Origin: Pardosa pseudoannulata
Lineage: Eukaryota; Arthropoda; Arachnida; Araneae; Lycosidae
Assembly: GCA_032207245.1 (NCBI GenBank)
Contig: CM063506.1
Location: 17,769,682 to 17,833,681 of the forward strand
Length of the DNA: 64,000 nt
Direction of reading: 5' to 3'
Numbering within the stretch: position 1 is the stretch's first letter; the number at the start of each line of letters is the position of its first letter. Below the pieces are notes generated by a model, which was not told where the DNA came from, ran no database searches, and worked only from the letters and a program-made list of their open reading frames with translations. Below, piece after piece: positions 15,387-29,100 of the stretch. Made by a program: the position numbers and the translations under genes.

Positions 15387-18300
15387 AAACATAAGGAGCT
15401 TTTAAAATACATGTTTTATGTATAATGAGAAAAAGTTTGAAGGTATGTAAAGGGTTAATCTTCAGCTAAAATACCTGTAAAAGGTGAAGTCCCCGTTCTG
15501 CTGAATTGAATAAACCAAGCTGAATATCCAAATCACCAGTGCCCATAAGGGAATCTTGTATGTAGTGCAATATCTGTTTTATCCCTGCCAAATCAATCAT
15601 AACAGGAGCAACCCGTTCCAACATCTGCTTAACTATCATATAAAAGCTGTTGGTTTGAACTGGTAAACCTAAGGATTTCAAAACTTCTTTCTGAAAAAAG
15701 AAAACAATGCTTATAAAAATTATGGTATTTTTTTTTATCTGTATTCAGTGTTTTTTATAAAGTTAGATCTGCTGACTACAAAGGATCATGATCAGGGATT
15801 ACACATCTGTTCTCATATTAACATTAGAATTTCAAGAAGGGATCATTTTGATTCCTTGTATCCTTTTTTATTATAACACTTGTATTTTAAAATATTTTTT
15901 TCCTCTGACTTTTCTTAAATTAGTACCCTTTACCAATACATTAAATTTAAGTTATATATTTGAAATGATGGTTAGTATAAGTCTTAAAAATGTACTATAA
16001 ATTTTTTCACATTAACATTAGAATTACAAGAAGGTATCACCTTTACTCCTTGTTGATTGCTTCCCTCGTATAAGTCTTGTGATTAAAAATATATTTTTTC
16101 TTTCTTGACTTTTCTTAAATGAGTATGCTTTACCTTTGTATTAAATTTAATTAAAATTGGATATTTGAAATGACGGTCAGGCATAAGAAAAATTAAATAT
16201 TAAGGTGTTTAATAGTCAAAATAAATCTTTAACCAATCACTATTAGGTTTACAAGACCATTAGAATGGAATTCTGAAAATATATGCATTTTTTGTTTACT
16301 GCATTATTTAATTTACCTAACTTAGCTTTAATGAAATTGCAACAAACTGCAAACAAACATAATATTCATAAATTTTACTACTTATATGTTTATAACAATA
16401 TCACTATGGAGTAAAATCACAGTACACATTAAATGGATTTGCTATATATAAAGTCTCATACAGTAATAGCAATTTCCTATACAACAGATAATAAATTTTG
16501 AAGTTTCAGTTATGCAGATATTATTTTATCCCATAGGCCATAAAAATTTTGAAATATGCCATTTTATAACACAAGGATAATATGGTCTCATCATGATTCT
16601 AGTAATACCATAACACTGCAATTCTAATGTTAGTTAAATTAAAATTATTCAAACTAAAATAAATGCATAATCATGATTTCTATTATAGATATAATTTAGT
16701 TCACATTATTTTACACGCATTGCTTTTCTGCACAGAACAAATTAAACAAACATAAAAAGTTATAAGTCAGCATTTTTGAAAAATTATTGCATTATCAACA
16801 AAACAGTTGCAACTTCAACTGAAAAAGGGAAAAAAAATCATAATAAATAGATATTATATATTTACAAATACCTTACAACAAAAAGCATTTATTGTTAACT
16901 GTTGTTCTGATAGTAATGAATGAAGCAACTGACTTCACAAACTATGGCTGCTACCATATTACGGTCGACATATGTCACTGGTGACTTCTGCGTCATAATG
17001 ATGTCAGAGAGGGGAATTTTGTTACCAAATTCTAATCTCTGGCGATTTTTGACGTCATTATGACGTGGAAGTCACCAGTGACATATGTCGACTCTAATAT
17101 GGTAGCAGCCTATAGTTACACTTGAACTGTAAAAATGAAATGTAACATAGTAGTTGGTTTCTTAATACAGAATACTTAGCAATTTTAAATTATAAACCTG
17201 TTTAAAGTATTCTCTTAGAATAAATCCATTAAAATAACTTCTGAAATGTGCATATAGTAAAAGTGTATATCAAATGCAAAGAATTAAATACCATTTAAAA
17301 TGAAGGAACGTTACAAGAAATAAAATATTTCAACTAGAGTATACACCAGAAATGCCAACATTCAGTCAATTCTATCAGGAGCAACAATGTGGTTTTAAAA
17401 TTTAACATGCTACCCACAATGTAAATATGTATACTATTTACATATATAATAAAACAAATCTTAAAACAATCCAAACAAAGTATATACATTTACATATTTT
17501 ATTAATTTCTAAATTAAAACTGAGCAAATTATTAAAAATTAACACACATTCCCAAATTATTAAGGGTCAATTAAAATCTATGCATTTAACAATGTATAAG
17601 TAGCTTTATTAGCTTTAACTAGTTCTTTTTCAGAAAAGTTTTTCTTATAATAACATTGACACTGATTAAAATGTTTGCATTTCCCTATCATCAGAGATTC
17701 AAGAGTTTCTCTTCTCAAATGTGACCTACATTCAGTTTGGTTCATTGACACACTACTGACAACTCTTCCACATGCAGCATTATTGTGTGGAAAGAATAAT
17801 ATACTTAGCATTATTTTTGGTAAGACTTTGTATTTGATTGCTGCATTGTGATCTTTTAAACAACTGATTTTATACCAAGCTGTATCTGAGCATTCACAGT
17901 TTAAAATTTTCTCATTTTATGTATATTCTTATTTGTACTAAAAATATAATTTTATCATAAACCTAAAAAATGTATTTCTATCAAGTTTAGAAGATTATAT
18001 TCTTTTTATAATTGGTAAACTATGTGAATTGATACAATTTATCATTATGTATGATACAAGCACTGAGCAAAACGCCAAGCATTGGCTTTGCTATCCATTA
18101 TGAAAATTGAATTCAACAACTGAACATTCAACTTAAATCTACCTTCTACAAGTAGTTTCAAACAGAAAAGTTCAAATGAACATCAAAACAGGAAACAATG
18201 TACCTGTAGTTTGGTTTAGAGTGCTATGGTCTATTTTTTGCAATGAGAGCTAATGAGAATAGGGCCTACTGCTTAAAGCTGATTACTAATGGCTACAAAC

Positions 18301-20956
18301 ATCCATGCCACAGTGGGATTCAAACCCATGAACCAGTATTGAAGATAAGCGCCCTAACCATTCGGCCATCATTTGGCATACTGTACAAATAATGATGATA
18401 ATTATATGGTTAACATTAAATTAGAAAATACTGATAAGTTTGTCACAGTAACAAAATGACTAAAAACATATCAAACCAAAATAAACCGATTATTATTATT
18501 TATTTTTTTTTAGTTCTGGTATTTGTTCTGACCAAAATAACAGTTTTTCCCAGCTTTCGGTTCAGTTGTGATTCAAAGCCCTAGGTGATACCCAAAAAAT
18601 ATGTTTATGAGTAGGATGTTGGATATTTATTATACAATTAACACAACCTAGCATGTTTCAACAAGAATAAGGGTACTTGCAGCACCAAATGTCTACAGTT
18701 CAAGTGCAATGATATTGCCAAAAGTCAATAAATGCAAGTCAACATATAATGCATTTCAATTTTATAAGTAATTTAAAAAGATTTTTTTTTTCTGTGTGTG
18801 AGAGAGAGAGAGAGAGATAATGAGAGATTCTGAACAATTATCTGTCCAAAGTGATGGATAAAATTAACTGAAATCATACAAATAAAAATGTAATAAAGTA
18901 AATCTTATATTATTAATAAGAAGAAAAATTTAATTATTTTATCATCCCTGAAACTACTTTTTCAATAATTTAATGGCATAAACAATATTAAATCTCTAAT
19001 AAATAATTATGACCAAAATATCCAACAACTTAAGAGAAAACTTTTCAATGGGTGTGTAAAGTGGCTTTCTACCTACACAAGAAAAACACCTGCCAGATTA
19101 ATTTTAAAAAACTGACTAAAAGTAAGGTTTATTCAGAGATAGAAAAAAAAGTGATAAATTTACTTATTTTTGTTAACCTTACTACACTTTTTAAAATCCT
19201 TTTACACACTTCAAAATTAAAATTGAAATTTTATGAGTGTATGTATATATGTATGTGTGCATGTGATTATTACAAAGGTATACTATAATAAATTCAATAA
19301 TAAAAATTAGTTTAGTGATCTCTAAAAAATTATTTAATCTATAAAACAAAATAAAATCCACCTGAACTGAAATGAAATTTAAAAAAAAAAAAAAGCCTGC
19401 AGAGCTATTTTAAATTTTAAAGACAAGAATTGATGAGGAGTGAGTACTTACACGTGTCTTATAAAGTAACCAATGTTTTTTTTTTTTTTTTTTTTTTTTT
19501 TTTGTTGTATGTGTCGCACAACTATCAAAAAGTAACACATCATAACTGTAATTTTGCAGTTGTAGGAAAATATCTAAAATGTTCTTTGCACTGGAAGTAG
19601 CAAGGAGAATTAAACTAATATAAAATTTATCACAATGTTTATCTTACCACACTATATTCAATTTCAGAACAAGTAGCAGTCCCTTTTAAGATGGTATCCA
19701 TATGAACTCTGAGTCTGTTATTGTTTTGAAGGAGACCAAAAAATTTCCTTAGATATTCTTGACACTTAATAGGCTCAGGAAGTGTTTCTGAAAATTAATT
19801 ATATGATTGCAACAATGCTACAAATAATACACTAATATGCAATTATATTTTTACTATGATTTAAAATAGTACTAATCATATTAAAATATAAAACAAAACA
19901 TATTACATTCAATGAGAGTTGGTTTTGTAAATATTATAACACTTTAGATCATACTCACTAGATAAAATTATTATCTTGTTTAGCAAATTTTTATCATAAC
20001 CATCACTCTTTTGTGTCTGGGAGAGAATTTCAAGGACATCTTTAACATAGTTCCTAACACTGAAATAGTAATTACAAAAATACATTAATAGAATGTAAAA
20101 ATATAACCATTACATACAAAAATGAAGTGCATGGATTAGGAATAAGTTATATCAGTTTAAAACTGATATCTCAACAAAAAAAAAAATTAAACTAAAAAAG
20201 TTCAAACTAATGGCTTTAATAGTATATAACATGCATTTACTAACACATATATTCAAACCATTCTTTTTTACATAAAAAAATTCAAACTTTATATATATAT
20301 TATATAAAACATAATAATAAATATGAATAATCATATATACTGATAACAAAGTTAGTAAAGAAATTTATTGCAGTAGTTGATGATAAATGAGAAAATGAAC
20401 TTACGTGTTCTGGCATTTCAGGAGTTCATTAAATGCTCTAATAGAGAGAATAAAAACATGTAAGTTAGTTTAACACCAATGTGATTTAAAGAATACTAAT
20501 AAAACATTAAAAAATTACACTTTGCAAAAAATCATAACTTCAAACTTATAAATTATTAACAATTATTGAAATACTACTAGTTTGGAACAAAAGAAAATGA
20601 TGTAATGAGTCAATACATAAATATTTCTTTTTCACTTTTATAAATGGTGATATTTATGTTTTTAGCAAGAAAATGCATTTAAAAAGAATGTATTCATATG
20701 AAGCATTAAATTACTTCAGTTATTTAGGAATTATACTGTAATTAGCAAAATTTAGCAAAAGTTTTAAACTTATGGCTCCTAGTTAACACCTGTATTAGAG
20801 ATAATTTTTCTTTTTTATCAATCTTTCTTGTATTTTTACATTTGAGAAAATTGTAGTTATAACTGCCATGCCTAAAAAGGGGAGAGAGGAGTAGGGTGAA
20901 TCCCATTTTTTTAAAACTATATCATCTCATTTACAAAGAAATTATTTTTTTCTAAG

Positions 20957-20997
<41 letters not shown>

Positions 20998-21046
20998 GTA
21001 TGTATGCATCTGAAACATCAAAATTAAATACAGTCTAATATACTAA

Positions 21047-21124
<78 letters not shown>

Positions 21125-22377
21125 CTGTGCTTGTTTGCAAAATTGAAACACAATTTAATGTAGAAAATATAAAAACCAAAATTTGGAGAATCTTTGTTAA
21201 AAACTGTGTGGTACAAAATTATGCTGAATATTCTACTTTAAAAATGCTTTAAAGTTTTGCATAATGCTTATAAGAATTTCTTCAATCCAGATATAGTCAT
21301 ACAAGAGTATCTCTCTTAACTTGGCTTGATTGTATTTCATGCTGACCCTGCCATGATATAATTAGTATTCTAAGTAATGAATTTCAATTATTACTGATTG
21401 ATTTACTATTATGCACTTCGGAAAATTTTACACCAAAATGTTCTTACTGAAATAATACTGCCAAAATTCTCATATGGATACAATCTCAGCAGATGTTGTA
21501 AAACTGAAATTATTTAGATTTCAATTCATTGGATGTTGAGGTCCCATGACCTCAACATCCAATTAATCTAGACTCTTAATGATAAATATCTTATCAGTTT
21601 AGAAGAAGAAAGTGAAATTAAAGAAAATATATAAACAAAAAAAAGTACTGATTAATTTTGAAGAATTGTCTTTGAAACATGAAAACTAATGGGAAAAATT
21701 TTATCTAAATGAAAAAATAAAAGGAGTCTTGAAACAAGAGAAAAGTTTAAAAATAACACTCTCTACTACTGCATAATACACTAAGGAAAAAACGGAAAAT
21801 ATGTTTCTTTATTATTTTGTAAGCATTAAACAATAAAAAATCTCCATTATTTTTACTTTCCACCTTTTTATTGTTTTCATTAATTTTTTAGGTAATTATT
21901 ACATTTAATATTTTTGCTTTAACTAAATTTGAAAGGAATAAATTATTTATTTTCCTATAATGTTTCATTTAGTATGAATTCATTTACTGTGGTACTTTAG
22001 AGTAACCAATACACAGTACTAAGTGAAATACTCCTGTACTAGCTTATAGCAATATTACAGACCAGTGATAGGTGACTTTATTTTAAAAGCCGGACAGAAA
22101 AAAAAAATGAAAAAGATTTTATGGACCAATATAATTTATTCTAAAACTCTGAAGAGTTAAAATTAATGTAGTTTCAGAGTTTTCAGGACAATTAACCAAA
22201 TTTTAGGACTTTTAAGGGCATATTAAATATTTTTCAATAATTTCAGGATTTTCAGGGAAAATATGAATTTTGCATTGTGTATAGAATTATACCACAGTGG
22301 AAAATAATTAGCACTACACATGAATTGTTGAAAATTCTTTTAAATATTATAATTTACTGTAATATATACACATGTAC

Positions 22378-22437
<60 letters not shown>

Positions 22438-23045
22438 GTAACCAGCAAAATTATTTTTGCCGATTGGGGAAATTAACCCCTATTATTTGGATTGTCTGTG
22501 TTCACTGGGCAATTAAAAGTCCTAATCATAATGCAGCCATGGCTCAAATACAGAAAGTGAAATCCAATGTTGTGGAACTTTAAATTTAATGATGATAAAA
22601 TTGAACCAACCAAAAAATTATCTTTACAAGGCAAGAGCTCAGCATCAAATGCTTAAAAATACATCATTCAATTTGTTGCACCCAAGAGCAAGCAAATGAG
22701 GTGATTTCATTCCCATGACTTTGATCACTCAGCAATTTTGGCAGTCAAGAATGAACTTTGATCATTTAAGTTAGCTCGAAAACCATATAGGCAACAATTT
22801 AGTTATTGGAGGAGTAAAACTATTTTCCTGGGACAGCTAAAAAAAAAAAAAAAAATGTGGCTAGTGGACAGAAAATTAGCATTTATTCTAGCATTAGATT
22901 TGAAAGACAAGTAAACAGAATTTAAGTCAGTGAACACTCCTTTAAATCTGACATTTTATGGCAGGGAAATTAGGTATCAAATGAGAAAGCATAAAAGGAG
23001 AATTTTATATAGATATTTTGGGTGTACTAATTTTGATATATTACA

Positions 23046-23110
<65 letters not shown>

Positions 23111-26100
23111 TTTTGTCAAGCTAGTTAGAGCTTTTTGGTATGCCAAAGCTGGCATTCAAACTATAATTTGCCCATTGCTGCTGCAAACTAAACACCATAA
23201 AAAATTATATTTAGAAAGACTTGCACACTACAGAAATTTTAAATAATTTAGCTAATGAATACAAATAAGAAAATGCAATAAATAAGCATGCAATTTCAGT
23301 CTTTAGCAATGGGGTTTTATTAAACTCTCTATATCCAGAACAGGGTTTCTTATATCTATTAAACATATATATTCAAATGTTCTAAATGGAGGTCGAAGAT
23401 TTTAAATCTTTTTAATTAAAATTTAATGTGTTAATAAATAATACTGAGTTTTTCAGGAAATATCAAGGAAGGAAATACAAATTTTAAAAATAGAAACCTT
23501 TTACAAGAAAATAAAGCCTCCCTTTTGGGTCAAAATGATGTCTTTTGTAATTCTAGTGTAAAAATACTGTAAAATCATTAATACAGATCAAAACATACAT
23601 AAATGTACATAAAGTATTTGTCAAAACATACTTAATGGCATTGTCATCCACAGAGCAAAACAACTGATATAACTTCTTCATCCGTTCTTCTAGAGAACTT
23701 TGATATGGTACCAAACATGTGTGAAGAATTCGTTCAACTAATAATCTACAAAAGGAAAATGGGTCCTCTTATTAAATGTAAAACATTTTATTGAGTTGAT
23801 TTTGAAATAAATTTTCTTATAAAAAACAGAAATAAAATAACTTTTCTAAAAAATTTTTAATCATTAACAATAAATAAAAATACATTGATACATTGGCTTA
23901 CAAGGTTAACTCTGCCCATATCAGGGCTTGCCTCTGAAATTACATGTTAGCTAAATAAATTTTCTCCATTGAAAAAAAAATTGAATTGCCTAAATAACTT
24001 GAAGGCATTTCAATTTTTCTTCTGTGTAAAGTTCAAACAGTCCTGGGTATTTCAACTAGTATATGTATATATAACTATAGGTAAAGTGTTGTGTGTGTGT
24101 ATGTATGTATGTATATACATACAGCACATGCTATGCATAATTGTTCAGGGTATGCAGACTCTGACTTTTATAAAGTAAAATATTGCTCAAAGCTTTCTTT
24201 ATAAAATATTAAAAAACTTTTTTTTTCTTTTTCCAGTTTAAAGCTTTATCTAAATTGCATAAATCATAATATCCCTTTTTTATAAACTTTTCAACAGATA
24301 TAGAAAATAAGAAATGAGGGCAAAAATCTTTGTTGTCAACAAACACTTTGCAGCATATACCATGTAGTTTATTCATAGCTCACACCACATAATTGGAAAG
24401 ATACTACTTATGACTTTTTCCACTGCTTTAGCTCTCTTGATTGTGATGTTGGTTTACTGTGTTTTAAAATGTCTTATATTTCTTTGCCACCAGTTTTAAA
24501 ATATTTTGAGATATGTACTACCCATATCTGAAAAGTGAACATAATTATGAAATGAAACAGGAAAATTCCTGTGAAAATGCACATGATCATCACTTATTCA
24601 GATTCTAATTTGTGATCACTGTGAAATGTTGACTTGGAATGAGACTTATCAGATACTAAAGTGTATTCCTTTACTGCCTAATAAAAAAAATCAATCTTTC
24701 ACCCTAGGAGCAGATATCCATTTACCTTTGCACCTTACTCAAAAATAAACAATGGGAAAGATTCCACTCCATATGCCTAATAGCAATATGTTAAAGAAAC
24801 ATTGGAATTAAAAGGCAGGTGATATTTTGTTTGCTATATCAACAAAAAGTTGGCATCTTTTTCATTTTGTGCATGACAATTAGATTAGTCTTTGTAATTT
24901 TCTTAGATTAGTTGTATATTAGGTAACAGAAGACTAATGTGGCTTCTTATATATTTCAAGGGCAGCAACTACCACCCTTGAATACTTGGTCAGTGACCTT
25001 GATAACATAAATAAATATTACATTATGCTACATTACTTCAATAACAGATATTTAAAACACCTGAAATGGTCTTTCAAAAGGAAAATTTATATATTTCATA
25101 TTGAAATCTTTATTATTCACTTTTAAGGTAGAACATACAGTACCTGTCTTCTAAAGCTGTTTGATAATAAACATGTAGCACTTTATTTTTAATCCAAGAT
25201 ATGCATTCTTTTGTAGATTCTGGAATGTCAGGGTTGCTCATATGCTGCTTATACAACATAGCTAAACCTAAGAGTGCCTCTTTTCTAATTTTGAACTGAA
25301 AGAGATGAAGTTGAGTTGAATATACAACTATAATACATAACAAAATATTTTTAAAAATTAACATGTGTGTAAAATAAATATGACACAGGCAAATTAGTAA
25401 ATTCTCCATCAAACAAATTCAATGGCATATTCTATAGAAAGTTGGAAACAACTGATTTACAATTAAAAGCAAAATTATTTTCAATCATTTCAATATATTA
25501 TATATTCCAAAGCAGTTGGCAATACAGAAATCTTTATGCAAAACAGAAGTTGTTTCTCATTTAACACCACCCACAGAGCATGTGTAACTTAAGGAATGCT
25601 AGGGATGCAAATAACATTGCCTCATAAATATAGAAGCAAGGACTAAACAAAAGACACAAAGACTTGACTTGCCCCCCTTTAGAAGTTTTCTTTAAACTTG
25701 TAGGAGATCGCAATCATAAACTTATTTTACAAGCCCCAGCTGCCATTAATGAACAAGGCAGATCTTTGGCCAGCTGAAGCCTTGAACTCACAACCTTGGT
25801 TATGAAATCTACTGCAGCTCATATGCATTAAATAGATTAAATATTACTGTAGACTATATCTTTTGAAAATTTTAACTACAATATTCTTATCTTTTAACCA
25901 AACAATAATTGAACATAAAAATGAAATTAAAATGCCCAAATAAAATAATCTCACTAAAATTCAATGACTTCATTTAACTGCTTAAAACAGTAGAAAAATT
26001 TATAAATTCTACAAATTAATTCAAATTAAAAAATAATTACCATATTTACTCATGTATAACCTGCACCCCTAAGCTTTTAACAAGAAAAATTAGTGAAAAT

Positions 26101-29100
26101 TATATCTTATAATATGCACCTACAATTTGACATACAAGTGACTTCCCAGATGTAAGCCAATTACTATGCAGACCCAAGATACCAAGCTCCAATGCTATTT
26201 TACAGATAATTCTATTCTTAACTTCACAGTTATTGGCTGTCTAAGGTAGGAGGCTTGAAAATGGGGGGAAACTATATGATCACAGGGGCTAAAATTAAAT
26301 CGACACAATTAAATCAACTGTATCCTCCAATTCTGATTCATCATTTTTATATAAAGAATTATTCGTATTGTCATTTTTATTATCACCTAATACTTCATTT
26401 TCAATATCACTATTCATCAAAATTGTAGAAAGTTACTCTTGGGTGTAACAATATCTTTTATAATTAGAGATATTTTGTAAATAAAATTTGTACACCAACT
26501 CAGCTAATATTGATCTTGGTTAGGAGATAATATTGGACATAATATTATATAATACAGGAGTAATATTGGATGTATGAGAATAAAGAAAGGAAGGGAGGTA
26601 ATAACTTCTCTACTGGGCCGTATCCCAGTTTGGGGGGCCTCAGTTCAGTGGGCAAGCCAAGCGTGGCCGATATCACAAAATTCTAGAGCTCAGTTTCTGG
26701 CAAACCTTGCCCTTCTTTTCGTACTCTTCCGCCAACCCCCAAAAAAGGTGGGGGGTGTCAATCGGCACCTTTATTTTAGGGTATTATGGGGAAAAAAACA
26801 TGATTAGAATACCTTACCGTTTATGGTTCTTGTAACTAACAATACTTCAAGACTGCTCAATTTGGAATTTCTAGCGTCCATTTAGCCTCTTTGTTCATTT
26901 CAATCGTGCCCTTATGGTAATTTTTTATATACGAATTTCAAAGCATATTTTGAATAATAAAAGGTTTGAAATGTCGTTATTCAGGTTTTAATGAATTTAA
27001 GCTTGTTTTTGTACTGTCAAATATTAGTAAATAAGTTGTATTCTCCAAATGGGATACCTAATTTAGGTAACCTCCAACTAGAACTCAGTTTCTGGCAAAC
27101 CTTGCCCTTCTTTTCGTACTCTTTCGCCAACCCCCAAAAAAGGTGGGGGTGTCAATCGGCACCTTTATTTTAGGGTATTATGGGGAAAAAAACATGATTA
27201 GAATACCTTACCGTTTATGGTTCTTGTAACTAACAATACTTCAAGACTGCTCAATTTGGAATTTCTAGCGTTCATTTAGCCTCTTTGTTCATTTCAATCG
27301 TGCCCTTCTGGTAAGTTTTTATATACGAATTTCAAAGCATATTTTGAATAATAAAAGGTTTGAAATGTCGTTATTCAGGTTTTAATGAATTTAAGCTTGT
27401 TTTTGTACTGTCAAATATTAGTAAATAAGTTGTATTCTCCAAATGGGATACCTAATTTAGGTAACCTCCAACTAGAACTCAGTTTCTGGCAAACCTTGCC
27501 CTTCTTTTCATACTCTTCCGCCAACCCCCCAAAAAGGTGGGGGTGTCAATCGGCACCTTTATTTTAGGGTATTATGGGGAAAAAAACATGATTAGAATAC
27601 CTTACCGTTTATGGTTCTTGTAACTAACAATACTTCAAGATTGCTAAATTTGGAATTTCTAGCATCCATTTAGCATCTTTGTTCATTTCAATCGTGCACA
27701 TGTGGTAATTTTTTATATGCGATTTTCAAAGCATATTTTGAATCATAAAAAGTTTGAAATGTCGTTATTCAGGTTTTAATGAATTTAAGCTTGTTTTTGT
27801 ACTTTCAAATATTAGTAAATAAGTTGTATCCTACAAGTGGGATACCTAATTTAGGTAAGTGCAAGTGTTTATTAAATTTCACATTTATATTTTTAAAACC
27901 TTTTTATTCAAATTGTATCTAATTTTAATACCAAACAAAGTAGAACTATTTTAAAATACTATTTTATAGTATATTACACTGTTTTTTAAATTATATTACT
28001 TCGCCAACTGTTAATAGTGAGATAAAGTGGACCTTTGCCTCCCTTGGAAAAGAAAAATCATTTATCCCTCCCATTTTCTTTAGAACTTTAAATAATTTCT
28101 TTAAAACAATTACTCTGTTGTTTTCTTTCTGGTTTAAAGCTAAATTTCTAAATCAATTTGTAACGTACTCAATTACTTTACAATTATTTAATAGTTTTAA
28201 AATATTTTCATTAAATAGCAATCGTATTTTATAAATATAATTAAATATTTTATAAGCATAATTGCCTAAATATAACCAACACTTATATTTTGCTTAATTT
28301 GCCCCTATTGCAAAAATTCTGCATTGATTAATTTAATAAACAGTACAAAAGTGCCTTTAAATACATTAAAAACTCAAATTTAAATTTGTATTAATCTCAA
28401 CAAAATTTCAAACCTTTTTTTTTTTTTTTTTTTGGTCCAAAATATGCTTTGAAATTGTGTATAAACTTAATACAAAACGAAACACAATTTGTAAACATTA
28501 CTTGGTGACAATTTGGTGATCACTTGTACAAAAATAGAGCCAAAAACATGGCAGCGGGCCCCTGGAACTGAGATTCTACCCTCTACTGAATGCTTTTAAC
28601 TATGCTATGGGAGCTATTCCAGATAGAATACATCAAGTGATAATGCAGAAAGATGAAAAATCATTCAATGAGTGCTAAATATGTGCTTATTAGTTTGTAT
28701 CAAGTAAGCAGGCAAATGTCAAGCAAATGCATAACGTGCAGAAATAAAACTTTATGTTCAGAATATGTTCAGAATATTAATTTCCTGGTGTGTTTTAGCA
28801 AATCATAGTATTGAGTGCTGAAGAAAAACAGTATCACTGATGAAAGATCTATCAGCGGAACATAATTTTAAATACTGTTAAGCAATACTTTAATAATATC
28901 AATATTTGACAATATATTGATCTCGCCCTATTTCTAACCCTTTCAGGACAGATGAATCATATGAGTCACTGAGTTAAGACAATAATACATCAGGACAGCT
29001 CATTTAAATGTTAATAAATAAACAATAACTATTGTAAAAAGCAATGAGTAAACTTTTTAATAACTAAAAAGAATGTATTTTTATTCCATTTAAATTGACA

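Larger units (their letters stand above)
20438..23631 (-). other. PDS5 intron rich in (AT)n runs
   Basis: This 3.2-kb intron contains four (TA)n/(AT)n runs (20959-20992, 21048-21120, 22380-22435, 23054-23106) and a perfect hairpin at 21528. No coding or transposon termini were recognised otherwise. Confidence 0.7.

Noticed and set aside
25560..25830. Possible extra SINE (GAGTTCAAGGCTTC on minus)
   Set aside because: Only a weak B-box-like match without a convincing A box, tail or target duplication.
26040..26160. CCATATTTACTCATGTATAA-type repeat end near 26040
   Set aside because: It looks like a terminus of a widespread dispersed repeat, but I could not find a partner end or target duplication.
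26574..27567. Repeated 60-77-codon frames with shared C-terminal sequence
   Set aside because: The similarity is due to the DNA tandem repeat; no start context, no homology, and the frame breaks in the diverged third unit.
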